Source: JAWOJF01 sp046481785
GTDB lineage: Bacteria > Bacteroidota > Ignavibacteria > Ignavibacteriales > Ignavibacteriaceae
Length of the DNA: 21,103 bases
Direction of reading: 5' to 3'
Assembly: GCA_046481785.1 (NCBI GenBank)
Contig: JAWOJF010000381.1
Span: forward strand, 1-21,103
Positions 8,275 to 16,180 of the stretch are shown piece by piece. The position numbers were made by a program, and so were the translations under genes. How positions within the stretch are numbered: position 1 is the first letter of the stretch; every line of letters starts with the position of its first letter. The notes under the pieces are model-generated. The model was not told where the DNA came from and did not search any database. It was given only the letters and a program-made list of their open reading frames with translations.

Positions 8275-8679
8275 TTAACCGAACGTAACACCCGATACTA
8301 GTATAATATTTGCATAAGGAGTAGCTTCGCCGGTTCTTACAAATACTGTATCCGAATCTTCTTTGGTAATTTTTTTAAATTCCTCGTGAGATACTTTTTT
8401 AATGTTTATTCCGGGAAGAACAGCGCTGACTTCTTCAAACAAGCCGTTGCTTTTGCTCAGCATTTCTTCAGCTATAATTGCTTCTTCCACATTGAATTCT
8501 TCCAGGATAACATTCAAAGCCTGCATAAACTTTGGAATATTTTTAGCCAGGGCTAAATCAACAACCTCTGCATGTCTTGGAATAGGCAGGCCGCAGTCAC
8601 ATATAACAAGTCTGTTAGTATGCCCAAGAGATGCAATTAACCTCGACAATGGTGCATTAAGTACTCCATTTTTTTTCAT
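8275..8679 (-). CDS. rbsD: D-ribose pyranase RbsD
   Basis: A 134-residue RbsD/FucU-family sugar mutarotase, which interconverts the pyranose and furanose (or anomeric) forms of ribose so that ribokinase gets its furanose substrate. Key residues align with Bacillus subtilis RbsD: His20 (LGHT), Asp28 (CDCGLP), His98 and the TPYAN block with Tyr122/Asn124. Full length for the family; cytoplasmic decamer or octamer expected. AGGGG lies five bases upstream of the ATG. It follows the ribokinase by 14 bp, the classical partner arrangement, but there is no RbsABC transporter or RbsR nearby. The ribose is therefore presumably released inside the cell from a glycan, nucleoside or other glycoside, or a different pentose is used. 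Confidence 0.93.
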   Translation of the reverse strand: MKKNGVLNAPLSRLIASLGHTNRLVICDCGLPIPRHAEVVDLALAKNIPKFMQALNVILEEFNVEEAIIAEEMLSKSNGLFEEVSAVLPGINIKKVSHEEFKKITKEDSDTVFVRTGEATPYANIILVSGVTFG

Positions 8680-8693
8680 GAGTGCCCCTGTAA

Positions 8694-9620
8694 TTAATAT
8701 ACTTCTATTAAATTATTTACTTCTTCAATTACCGGCATAGAGCTTTGCGCCCCCATTCGTGTAACCGAAATTGAAGCTGCTTTATTTGAAAACTTTATTG
8801 CTTCATCAACCCCCTTGCCCATACATAAAGAATAAGCAAGAGCCCCATTAAAAGAATCCCCGGCAGCAGTAGTATCAACAGGTATAACTTTATTAGCCGG
8901 AAATAGTTTTACCTTTTCTCTGTTAACCAGCAGTGACCCTTTTGAACCCATTGTTACTATTACATTTTTAACTCCCTTATCCAGGAGTATTTTTGCTGCT
9001 TCCTCAGCAGACCTCTGATCAGTTACTCTCACTCCTGATATAACTTCAAGCTCAATTTCATTTGGTGTAAGATAGTCAACCAGGTTAAGAAGATTATCAG
9101 GGAGTTTTTGTGCAGGAGCAGGATTAAGAATGAATATTGTATTGCTCTGTTTTGATAGCTCAGCGGCTTTTATAACTGTTTCCAGTGGTATTTCCAACTG
9201 TGTTAAAACAACCCTTACCTTTCTGAAGATATCCTTACTGTCTTCTATATCTGCCGGGGATAGCTTCATATTGCTCCCCGATATTACAATAATCTCATTC
9301 TGTCCTTCGCCATCAACTGATATTAATGCAGTACCTGTGCTTTCATTATTATCAATAAGAAGATGGCTTAGTTCCACCCCCGCCTTTTTCATATTCTGAG
9401 ATAATCTCTGGCAAAAATCATCGTCGCCAAGTTTGCCGATAAAAAATGTTTTGCAGCCAAGCTTAGCGCTTCCAACTGCCTGATTAGCCCCCTTACCGCC
9501 GGGAAACATCTGGAATTTCTTCCCAAATATTGTCTCACCCGGTTTTGGAAAGCGGTCGGCAGTAATAACCAGGTCCATGTTTGCGCTGCCGACAACCAAC
9601 ACCCCATCTTTACTCATCAT
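8694..9620 (-). CDS. rbsK: Ribokinase (PfkB family)
   Basis: A 308-residue sugar kinase that phosphorylates D-ribose at O5 using ATP, feeding the pentose phosphate pathway. Diagnostic features: N-terminal GSANMD and PGET with GGKGANQA (41-48), the ribokinase TPNEIE motif (185-190), and DTTAAGDSFNGA (249-260) containing the anion hole and catalytic base Asp255. The full set is closest to ribokinase among PfkB kinases, and the adjacent rbsD supports this. Two ATG codons lie in tandem (9620 and 9617). A GGAG site sits four bases before the first and seven before the second, so the second is somewhat more likely to be used. Cytoplasmic. It lies 20 bp downstream of the GH106-like gene. Specificity for another furanose sugar is possible. 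Confidence 0.93.
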   Translation of the reverse strand: MMSKDGVLVVGSANMDLVITADRFPKPGETIFGKKFQMFPGGKGANQAVGSAKLGCKTFFIGKLGDDDFCQRLSQNMKKAGVELSHLLIDNNESTGTALISVDGEGQNEIIVISGSNMKLSPADIEDSKDIFRKVRVVLTQLEIPLETVIKAAELSKQSNTIFILNPAPAQKLPDNLLNLVDYLTPNEIELEVISGVRVTDQRSAEEAAKILLDKGVKNVIVTMGSKGSLLVNREKVKLFPANKVIPVDTTAAGDSFNGALAYSLCMGKGVDEAIKFSNKAASISVTRMGAQSSMPVIEEVNNLIEVY

Positions 9621-9640
9621 TTATCTCCGATATTCAATAT

Positions 9641-12600
9641 TTATAAACTAAAATTATATTTAGCTGCATGTGTTATTACAGGCTGCCTGAACAGTCCTGA
9701 CTTATGTTTAACAGCCTCCAAAATATTTATTAGTGTATTAGTTACTTTTAATTCTATTTTATTTTTGCCCGGTTTAAGCATGCCTGTAATATCAACTCTA
9801 TAGGGATGCCAGGGGATAATTCTTTTTTCTGTCCCATTAATTACTATCTCAAGTACATCCTCTCCGCAGTCAGCTTCAAAAAACAATTTCCCATCAACAT
9901 AGTTTTCAGGTATGTTAACCTCAGTGGTGTAGACACCTGTACCTGAATAGTAAGGATAACCTTTCTTTGTCCAGTCACCAATAGAAATGATTTCAGGTTT
10001 TTTATCTATCTTATAAAAATCCGCGCCGGGAGTTAATGAAAAATCACCAATAATTTTAAGAAGATCGAGAATACCGTCAGTCCTTCTTTCTGCAGTAAGC
10101 TGTACAGCAACCACATTTATTCCTTCCTGTACGTATTCCTTTATGTCAACCTCTTTAATTTCGGCATCAAGTTTACTTCTTTTTCTTTCGCCTTTAACTT
10201 CCCTGCCGTTAATAAAGAGTGCGTAGCTGCTTCCGCTGAAACCGTCTATAAGCAATGCCAGTTTTGAAGGAAGATAATGAACTTCGAATGAGGTACGGTA
10301 CTCTAAGTTTACAGGATAAACCTCTTCATCCCTCTCCTGCGGAAGCTGCATTTCCCATGCGCCGTTGATGACATTCAACCAGCCGCTGTCATCAAAACCG
10401 GGACTGACAAAATCCGTATCTTTTTTATCACCCATCCGCATTTTCCAGTTTGCTATGCAAAGCACATTGTTATCCTCAAGATCAAATTTATATTTTGATC
10501 CAAGCTGAATTGAGGGTAAATTTTTCTTACCAGCTTCAGTGATTGTTTTTGTGCTATTTTTTCCCTCAACTTTTATGGTGGCCCTGCTAATGTTATTTAA
10601 TGAGTATCCCGAAATATTTTTACCGTTAAATGATTCAATTTCAATATTACTTCCGGAGATATAAGGCTTTTTAATCTGCTCTTTGATTACAACTGCATAT
10701 GAGCCTGATGAAGTAAAATTCAGATTTATATAAAGACGGCCTTCTTTAATTTTATAAACATTAAGCGCCTGTATTACGCCTGAATTTAAATCCCACAATT
10801 CCGGCTTACCCGTTTTTTCAAAAGATATTTCCACATTACCAATTTCCTTCTGACTTGTATTGGTAATGAAATAAATGTCATAGCTGTCTTTAATCCTGTG
10901 CAGATAAAAAACATCTTCATGGCTTATTGTAACATCAGGAGTAATACATTTAGTAATCAGTTTGTTTAGTTCTTTTTCCTTTTTTTCTTTGGTAAATGTA
11001 TTGCCGTCAAGAAGAAAAACATTTTTATTCCCCTTCTCTTTTCTTTTAGCTTTATTCTTCCCGAGGTATTCATTTACCAGTTCCTTAGGATTAAAGCCGA
11101 ACAGTTTTGTTACTTCACCAACAGCACCATCCCCTTCAGCCTCCAGAAATTCAAAAGGAAGAATAGTATCCGCAATTACTTTGCCTCCGCCGGCTGTAAA
11201 CTTCTTAATAACATCCCATGATGTTTTTTTGATATGAGTTAAAGGCGGAAGGATCAGCAATTCAAATTCTTCTCCGTTAATATTAATTCTGCCGTTTTTA
11301 ACTTTTGCTTCACTTAAAACATCTTCATCAACATAATCATAATCAAAATGCAGCCGGAGGAGCGTATCTGTAAGCTGATTGAAATTTCCTTCAATCATTT
11401 TGCTTAGCTTGTTATGCTTTTGCGGAACGTAATTTGTCCACATACTATTTATTGGATATATCATCAGGATTTTAGCAACATGTACACCGCCCGATAAGAT
11501 ATGCCCCATACGCGCCATGTAATCTGTAAATACGTTATAATATTTCCACCATGTATGATGGTAGAATTGTGAAGGAGGCCAGTCTCTTTTTCTTTCCCCT
11601 TCAATTGAATAGTGATAGCCGTGATTGTTAAATAAGTTCACGCCAAGTACATATTCCCAGTTAGCTATCCACTTCATCCTTTCAAGGGTACAATCCCAGT
11701 ATGTACCTCCCATTGATTCACAAAGCAGCCTTGTACTTCCGAAATGATGAGCAGCAGAACTTGCCAGCTTTAAAGCCACATGCTGATCAGGTTCTTTTCT
11801 TGTACCTATTTTCGGATAGAGATGATCAACACCAACTATATGCATTTCTTTCAGGTATTTAAAAATATTTCCTTCGCATCTTGCTGCAAGGCGCAGCCAT
11901 TCTTCAAAAAGTACGTGCCCGGTAAACAGAACTCCGTTTTCCTCGCACCAGTTTCTTATCCTTCTGTAGTATGTCTCAGCGTACTGTTCTGTTAAAGTCC
12001 TCCAGAAATCATATCTTATCCTGCTTGTTTTTTCTCCCATATCAAGATATAAAGCAGGCAGATATGGTTTTAAATCATAACCTCTTTTCTCACGAAAAAT
12101 CTTAAACATCTTGCTGGACCATGGAATAACAAAATTATCAACACCTACCTGGTAATAATGCATTGCGGGTTCATCGGTAAAAAAGCCCGGAACAACTGTA
12201 CCGAAATCTTTGCCAACTGCTTTCTTATATCCTTCATGGGTAAGTTCAATAAAGCGGTTTGTAGATTCTGGATTTAGAGTATCTATATAATAAGGGACCT
12301 CTTTTTCAAGAAAATATAATAATCTCCATTTGCCGTCAGGAGCTTCCCATGGGATAACTTTGTTGAATGAGAGATTTGGTGTCAGATCAATAAGTTTTTC
12401 AATTTTTGTCTGATACTCTTTATCGGTGCATGCATATGCGGCAATCGGTTTTGAATCCCCCGTATTAACATAACGTGAGTCTGTTGCCTCAAGAAAAGTA
12501 AAAAGAGGCCCGTCAACATTAAGTGCAACAAGTTCAAGATATTTTTGAGTAAGATGAGGATATTGTTTAAGGACTTTTCTTTCGGCTGTTCCGCTGGGCC

Positions 12601-12898
12601 AGTTCATCTCATCATAAATCCATGTATCAATTCCAATTTCTTTAGCCTTTTCAACTGCAAATTTTACACGTTCAAACCAAACATCGGATAAGTATCCAAT
12701 CTTTTCTCCAAACCTGCCGTGAATAAACAAACCGGGAATTCCTTTATCTTTATACTCCCTCATCTGCCATTCCATTTCCTTCTCATCCATTTCACCATTC
12801 CAGAACCAGAATGGCAGAATACCAAGTTCCGGAGGAGGAGTCTTAAAATTTTCTCTTGTTAATGTTTCACCGTTAACTAATTTTTTCGAGAATGCCAT
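9641..12898 (-). CDS. Large GH106-like (alpha-L-rhamnosidase-type) glycoside hydrolase
   Basis: A 1085-residue protein resembling GH106 enzymes, known for alpha-L-rhamnosidases of pectin and rhamnogalacturonan breakdown. The opening block PFWFWNGEMDEKEMEWQM (29-46), GLFIHGRFG and YDEMNWPSG (95-103) match the start of the GH106-type barrel. Candidate active-site carboxylates are D242/E243 (FFTDEPA), E332/E333 (VLFEEW) and E394 (LLCESMGG). The middle part includes a flavodoxin-like region near 510-600. The C-terminal 250 residues contain galactose-binding-like jelly rolls with the pattern LFFEADCGEDVLEIVING. No signal peptide is present at the chosen ATG or just upstream, so a cytoplasmic location is likely, unlike many exported GH106 enzymes. 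Related families are diverse, so rhamnose specificity is an inference. Confidence 0.75.
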   Translation of the reverse strand: MAFSKKLVNGETLTRENFKTPPPELGILPFWFWNGEMDEKEMEWQMREYKDKGIPGLFIHGRFGEKIGYLSDVWFERVKFAVEKAKEIGIDTWIYDEMNWPSGTAERKVLKQYPHLTQKYLELVALNVDGPLFTFLEATDSRYVNTGDSKPIAAYACTDKEYQTKIEKLIDLTPNLSFNKVIPWEAPDGKWRLLYFLEKEVPYYIDTLNPESTNRFIELTHEGYKKAVGKDFGTVVPGFFTDEPAMHYYQVGVDNFVIPWSSKMFKIFREKRGYDLKPYLPALYLDMGEKTSRIRYDFWRTLTEQYAETYYRRIRNWCEENGVLFTGHVLFEEWLRLAARCEGNIFKYLKEMHIVGVDHLYPKIGTRKEPDQHVALKLASSAAHHFGSTRLLCESMGGTYWDCTLERMKWIANWEYVLGVNLFNNHGYHYSIEGERKRDWPPSQFYHHTWWKYYNVFTDYMARMGHILSGGVHVAKILMIYPINSMWTNYVPQKHNKLSKMIEGNFNQLTDTLLRLHFDYDYVDEDVLSEAKVKNGRININGEEFELLILPPLTHIKKTSWDVIKKFTAGGGKVIADTILPFEFLEAEGDGAVGEVTKLFGFNPKELVNEYLGKNKAKRKEKGNKNVFLLDGNTFTKEKKEKELNKLITKCITPDVTISHEDVFYLHRIKDSYDIYFITNTSQKEIGNVEISFEKTGKPELWDLNSGVIQALNVYKIKEGRLYINLNFTSSGSYAVVIKEQIKKPYISGSNIEIESFNGKNISGYSLNNISRATIKVEGKNSTKTITEAGKKNLPSIQLGSKYKFDLEDNNVLCIANWKMRMGDKKDTDFVSPGFDDSGWLNVINGAWEMQLPQERDEEVYPVNLEYRTSFEVHYLPSKLALLIDGFSGSSYALFINGREVKGERKRSKLDAEIKEVDIKEYVQEGINVVAVQLTAERRTDGILDLLKIIGDFSLTPGADFYKIDKKPEIISIGDWTKKGYPYYSGTGVYTTEVNIPENYVDGKLFFEADCGEDVLEIVINGTEKRIIPWHPYRVDITGMLKPGKNKIELKVTNTLINILEAVKHKSGLFRQPVITHAAKYNFSL

Positions 12899-12929
12899 AT
12901 ACTTTTATCTATTCCTTATTTAGTAATTA

Positions 12930-13916
12930 TTAAAAATTCATTATGATACTAAACCTGTGGGGTGAATCAAGAAAATCATACTTAACATAAGCGTAATCAA
13001 ATTTCAGATTTACCGGGCCTGCATCATAATTAAAACCAATACCGGCACTAAAATTTCCTTCTTCATAATTAAACCTGTACCCGGCTCTAAGTGCAAGTAT
13101 ATCAAAAGCCCAGTACTCTGCACCCATATGAAGGCGTTCAGCATAATCATTTGAATGTACTGCATCAATATTTAGTGCAAGTCTGTGTTCATCAGGGTTC
13201 CCGCCAAGGAAATACTCTTCACTGCCAAGCAGGCTGATAGATGCACCAATACGAAATAGTATCGGGAGTTCATAACTCTGCTGCTCTTCTATTCCTCCTT
13301 CAAGAAACCTGGCAGCGCTTGAAAAATTTTGTGCAGCCATTGCTAGTTTTATTCCCCGCCATCCTGTGTCATAATAACTTCCTACATCAAATGCCCACAT
13401 TGAAGTTGAATATATAAAGAGCTTTTCCTGTATATATTTTACATTTACTCCTATTGAAAGCCTGTCGGTAAAGTAGCGCGCAAAGGCAACACCAAATGAA
13501 AGATCATTTCCGGTAAATGAATTGCCGGTTCGGGTATCTATTCCGCCGGAAGGGCCAGTTACAAGTGCTTCATCAATGTCGCCATAATCCAGAGATATAA
13601 AATTAACAGCCAGAGTTCCGATGCCGGGCAAATTAATTCCGGCTGCACCTCCGGTAACATAAAGATCACCAATCCACTTTGTATAGTTAAATGCGGCTTC
13701 GGTACCTTCAATTCCGGCAATGGTAGCGGGGTTCCAGAATACTCCGTTTATATCGGAAATATTGGCAATACCCGCTTCACCTAAACCGGCCTGGCGTGCG
13801 CCAATCCCGATTTTCAGGAACTGTAACGATGTCCTTCCTGCTTTATTAAACTGTGCATAGGAAAGGCTGCTTACTGCTGTAAGCATTACTAAAAGCATTA
13901 TTATAAGTTTTTTCAA
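12930..13916 (-). CDS. PorV/PorQ-family outer-membrane beta-barrel protein
   Basis: A 328-residue outer-membrane protein. The signal peptide MKKLIIMLLVMLTAVSSLSYA is followed by FLKIGIGARQAGLGEAGIA and VFWNPATIAGIEG, hallmark blocks of the PorV/PorQ (UPF0164) family. The rest alternates beta-strands and ends in FSIIMNF, a C-terminal aromatic typical of outer-membrane barrels. PorV is a FadL-like T9SS shuttle protein that receives sorting-domain cargo, while many paralogues of unknown role sit beside TonB receptors, as here. It follows a secreted protein with a sorting-like tail, so a dedicated partner role is plausible. The start is TTG: GGAGG lies eight bases upstream, and starting there gives a clean signal peptide. 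Confidence 0.85.
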   Translation of the reverse strand: MKKLIIMLLVMLTAVSSLSYAQFNKAGRTSLQFLKIGIGARQAGLGEAGIANISDINGVFWNPATIAGIEGTEAAFNYTKWIGDLYVTGGAAGINLPGIGTLAVNFISLDYGDIDEALVTGPSGGIDTRTGNSFTGNDLSFGVAFARYFTDRLSIGVNVKYIQEKLFIYSTSMWAFDVGSYYDTGWRGIKLAMAAQNFSSAARFLEGGIEEQQSYELPILFRIGASISLLGSEEYFLGGNPDEHRLALNIDAVHSNDYAERLHMGAEYWAFDILALRAGYRFNYEEGNFSAGIGFNYDAGPVNLKFDYAYVKYDFLDSPHRFSIIMNF

Positions 13917-13924
13917 TTTCTATT

Positions 13925-13929
13925 CCTCC
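13925..13929 (-). promoter_or_regulatory. Shine-Dalgarno site deciding a TTG start
   Basis: GGAGG on the minus strand, eight bases before TTG at 13914-13916. It supports the TTG as start of the PorV/PorQ-like gene over the later in-frame ATG codons at residues 7 and 11, which would shorten the signal peptide. Confidence 0.7.
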
Positions 13930-13938
13930 GGTTAATAA

Positions 13939-13953
13939 CCCGCTTCAGGCGGG
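13939..13953 (-). other. Small intercistronic GC hairpin
   Basis: CCCGC and GCGGG arms around a five-base loop lie between the FN3/T9SS-tail gene and the PorV-like gene. On the minus strand it is followed by TTATT, not a full U-tract, so attenuation or processing of the long mRNA is possible but unproven. With only five base pairs it may be chance. Confidence 0.3.
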
Positions 13954-13973
13954 CGGCCTTACAGAAAAATTTT

Positions 13974-16154
13974 CTACCTGATAATCATCAATTTGCCGCT
14001 GGCCCTTGATCCAAAAGATCCTTCGGACTGCGATTCAACTACATAGATATATAAGCCGGGAGCCACAAGTAAACCTGAATCTGATCTCTGATCCCATGAG
14101 GCACTTCCAAAAAGATTTCCAAATGAATCAGGCTCATGCTGAAGTGTTCTGACAAGATCGCCTGATACACTAAATATTTTTATCACTGCTCTTTCAGGAA
14201 GATTTCTGAATTCAATCTTATATGGAGTAGGTTCACCAAAACTTCTTTGCGGATCGTTCTGTACATAAGGATTTGGTGCAACAAAAACATCCCATCCGTT
14301 TTCAACTGCAACGGGCCCTGGGCGTGCACCGGTTAATTCGGTCCTGTTAAGATCAGCACTAACCAATTCAGGTAAATTTTCCACAACAGTATTATTTGCT
14401 GACGTCCATGACCCTGGGACAGAGTTATATGCCTGAACATAGTAGTAATACTCAAAACCAAACTGAACACCCCTGTCATAATATTCATATAAACTGGTCT
14501 CAGTATTCCAATATTCATTAGCCTGAGATATGGGAATTTCTGCAATCAGTTCCCAAATACCGCGTTTATCATTGCCTCTGAATATTCTATAGCCGTCAAG
14601 GTCTGCAGAGCCGTCATAAAAAATATCACCGCTGCCGTCAGTATAACTGGTTTCTTCAGCAAGTTTATCCCATTGTATAGCAATAACCGCAGTATCAGAA
14701 CCAAGAGAAGCATTGGCAGCACGGCAGAATGGTGCAGGCGGTGCTTCAGGCACATCTGCTGCAAGTTCTGTTTGGGCATTTATCTGAGCACCAATCCCCC
14801 ATTTAACTGCATTCCTGGCAGCTTCAATATTTCGTTGTATGTCGGCAATTGTACTATCAGGATACCAGTTATCCGGGTCTCCCATTTGTACTTGTTTTAA
14901 ATCCATTACACCTGCAACTTCCGCTAAAACTAATCTGACAGACTGCCCGGGTGCAAGAGTATAAGGCCCAAAAGAACTTGTATACCAGCAATATAAATTT
15001 CCGTTGTTGGCAGGCCTTAATGAGTGAGTAGCAAATTCATAAATCTGCTGAGGGCTGAAAGTGCTTAATCCAAAACTTTCAAAATCAACTGTTTTATTTT
15101 TGAATTTCGCGCCTTCATCAGAATAGATATTAAAGTAAGTTGGATCTGCATCAAAAGGATCAGCCGAAGAACCATTCGGCGGCGTGTGATATAAAAATGT
15201 GAAACCAAATGCAGCCGGGTCCTGCAGTTCAGGCAGAGGATTGTTTCCTACTCTTAAAATATCCTGCCAATTATCTTTTTTTCCATGCTGAACCCATGGT
15301 GCAGGAGCTCTTCCGCCGTTATAATCTCTGCTGTAATAAGCTAATCCCTTGCCGTCAGAGGCATCATTTTCCACTGCATAATAATCTGTATAACCACCGC
15401 CAGGATGCCATCCGAAAGAACCTGCAGGAGCAGTGGAAGATAGAAAATCGTCGGAATAATGAAAATTAATTACACCTTTGGTAGATACCTGTATACCGCT
15501 GTGGAACACAAACCAAACCTCATCAAGTGTCTGCTGGTAAGAGACTATCTGCCCAATGTTTTCAATTGCAACTTCACCGGTATTTGTGAAAGTATAGTCA
15601 TATATAATAAAATCATCATACCCCGGAAAGCTCCATGCATAAGAGATCTGAGTTACTTTTATTCCTGTTGAGGTTCTGTATTCCACTGCATTTGCTTCTT
15701 CGGGAAGCAATGGGTTGAACTCCGGGGTTCCGGAAAAATTCCGTAATTTTTCAAAAGGCCCGCCAATAACTCCCTGGATACCAGAGGCCATTGATGATTG
15801 ATAGAGTAAAAAATCTCTTGGTTCAGGATTAAAAGAAGGAGGCACAGGTGTGCGGGCATCTTTTGCAATAATCCAGGGACCGCTGCGGAAGTTATGAAAA
15901 TTAGCATCCGTTATAAAACCGTTTGCCTCTTCTTCATCGCGGGGAAATATGTAGCCCGGAAAACCAGGGAAAAACCCTATACCGGTAACTTGTGTATAAT
16001 CCCAAGCGCCTGGATCACCTATAAAACCATCATTATATAAGGTTTCCCACAATTTCCCCCTGGTATGTGTGGTTGAATTTTCCTGGGGGAATAATATTCC
16101 TGTACATACTATAAGCAGCAGTACTACCAAAAACATTGATTTAATTCTGTTCAT
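13974..16154 (-). CDS. Secreted FN3-containing protein with C-terminal T9SS/FlgD-like domain
   Basis: A 726-residue exported protein of unknown specific function. The signal peptide is within MNRIKSMFLVVLLLIVCTGILF, cleaved near residue 23. Residues about 40-480 form a beta-rich region with GW/YD-type aromatic motifs. About 490-610 resembles a fibronectin type III module (AIQWDKL, LDGYRIFRG, YYYYVQAYNS). The last 100 residues carry APNPYV, VIKIFSVSGDLVRTL and a GLYIYVVESQ end, like FlgD-Ig or type A T9SS sorting domains. It lies directly between the TonB receptor (26 bp) and the PorV-like barrel (57 bp), so a surface substrate-capture subunit is a reasonable inference, taking the place SusD would hold in a Bacteroides locus. 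The ATG at 16154 has AAAGAG seven bases upstream; an in-frame TTG at 16184 is less likely. Confidence 0.75.
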   Translation of the reverse strand: MNRIKSMFLVVLLLIVCTGILFPQENSTTHTRGKLWETLYNDGFIGDPGAWDYTQVTGIGFFPGFPGYIFPRDEEEANGFITDANFHNFRSGPWIIAKDARTPVPPSFNPEPRDFLLYQSSMASGIQGVIGGPFEKLRNFSGTPEFNPLLPEEANAVEYRTSTGIKVTQISYAWSFPGYDDFIIYDYTFTNTGEVAIENIGQIVSYQQTLDEVWFVFHSGIQVSTKGVINFHYSDDFLSSTAPAGSFGWHPGGGYTDYYAVENDASDGKGLAYYSRDYNGGRAPAPWVQHGKKDNWQDILRVGNNPLPELQDPAAFGFTFLYHTPPNGSSADPFDADPTYFNIYSDEGAKFKNKTVDFESFGLSTFSPQQIYEFATHSLRPANNGNLYCWYTSSFGPYTLAPGQSVRLVLAEVAGVMDLKQVQMGDPDNWYPDSTIADIQRNIEAARNAVKWGIGAQINAQTELAADVPEAPPAPFCRAANASLGSDTAVIAIQWDKLAEETSYTDGSGDIFYDGSADLDGYRIFRGNDKRGIWELIAEIPISQANEYWNTETSLYEYYDRGVQFGFEYYYYVQAYNSVPGSWTSANNTVVENLPELVSADLNRTELTGARPGPVAVENGWDVFVAPNPYVQNDPQRSFGEPTPYKIEFRNLPERAVIKIFSVSGDLVRTLQHEPDSFGNLFGSASWDQRSDSGLLVAPGLYIYVVESQSEGSFGSRASGKLMIIR

Positions 16155-16180
16155 TGTTAAACTCTTTATAAAAATTATTA

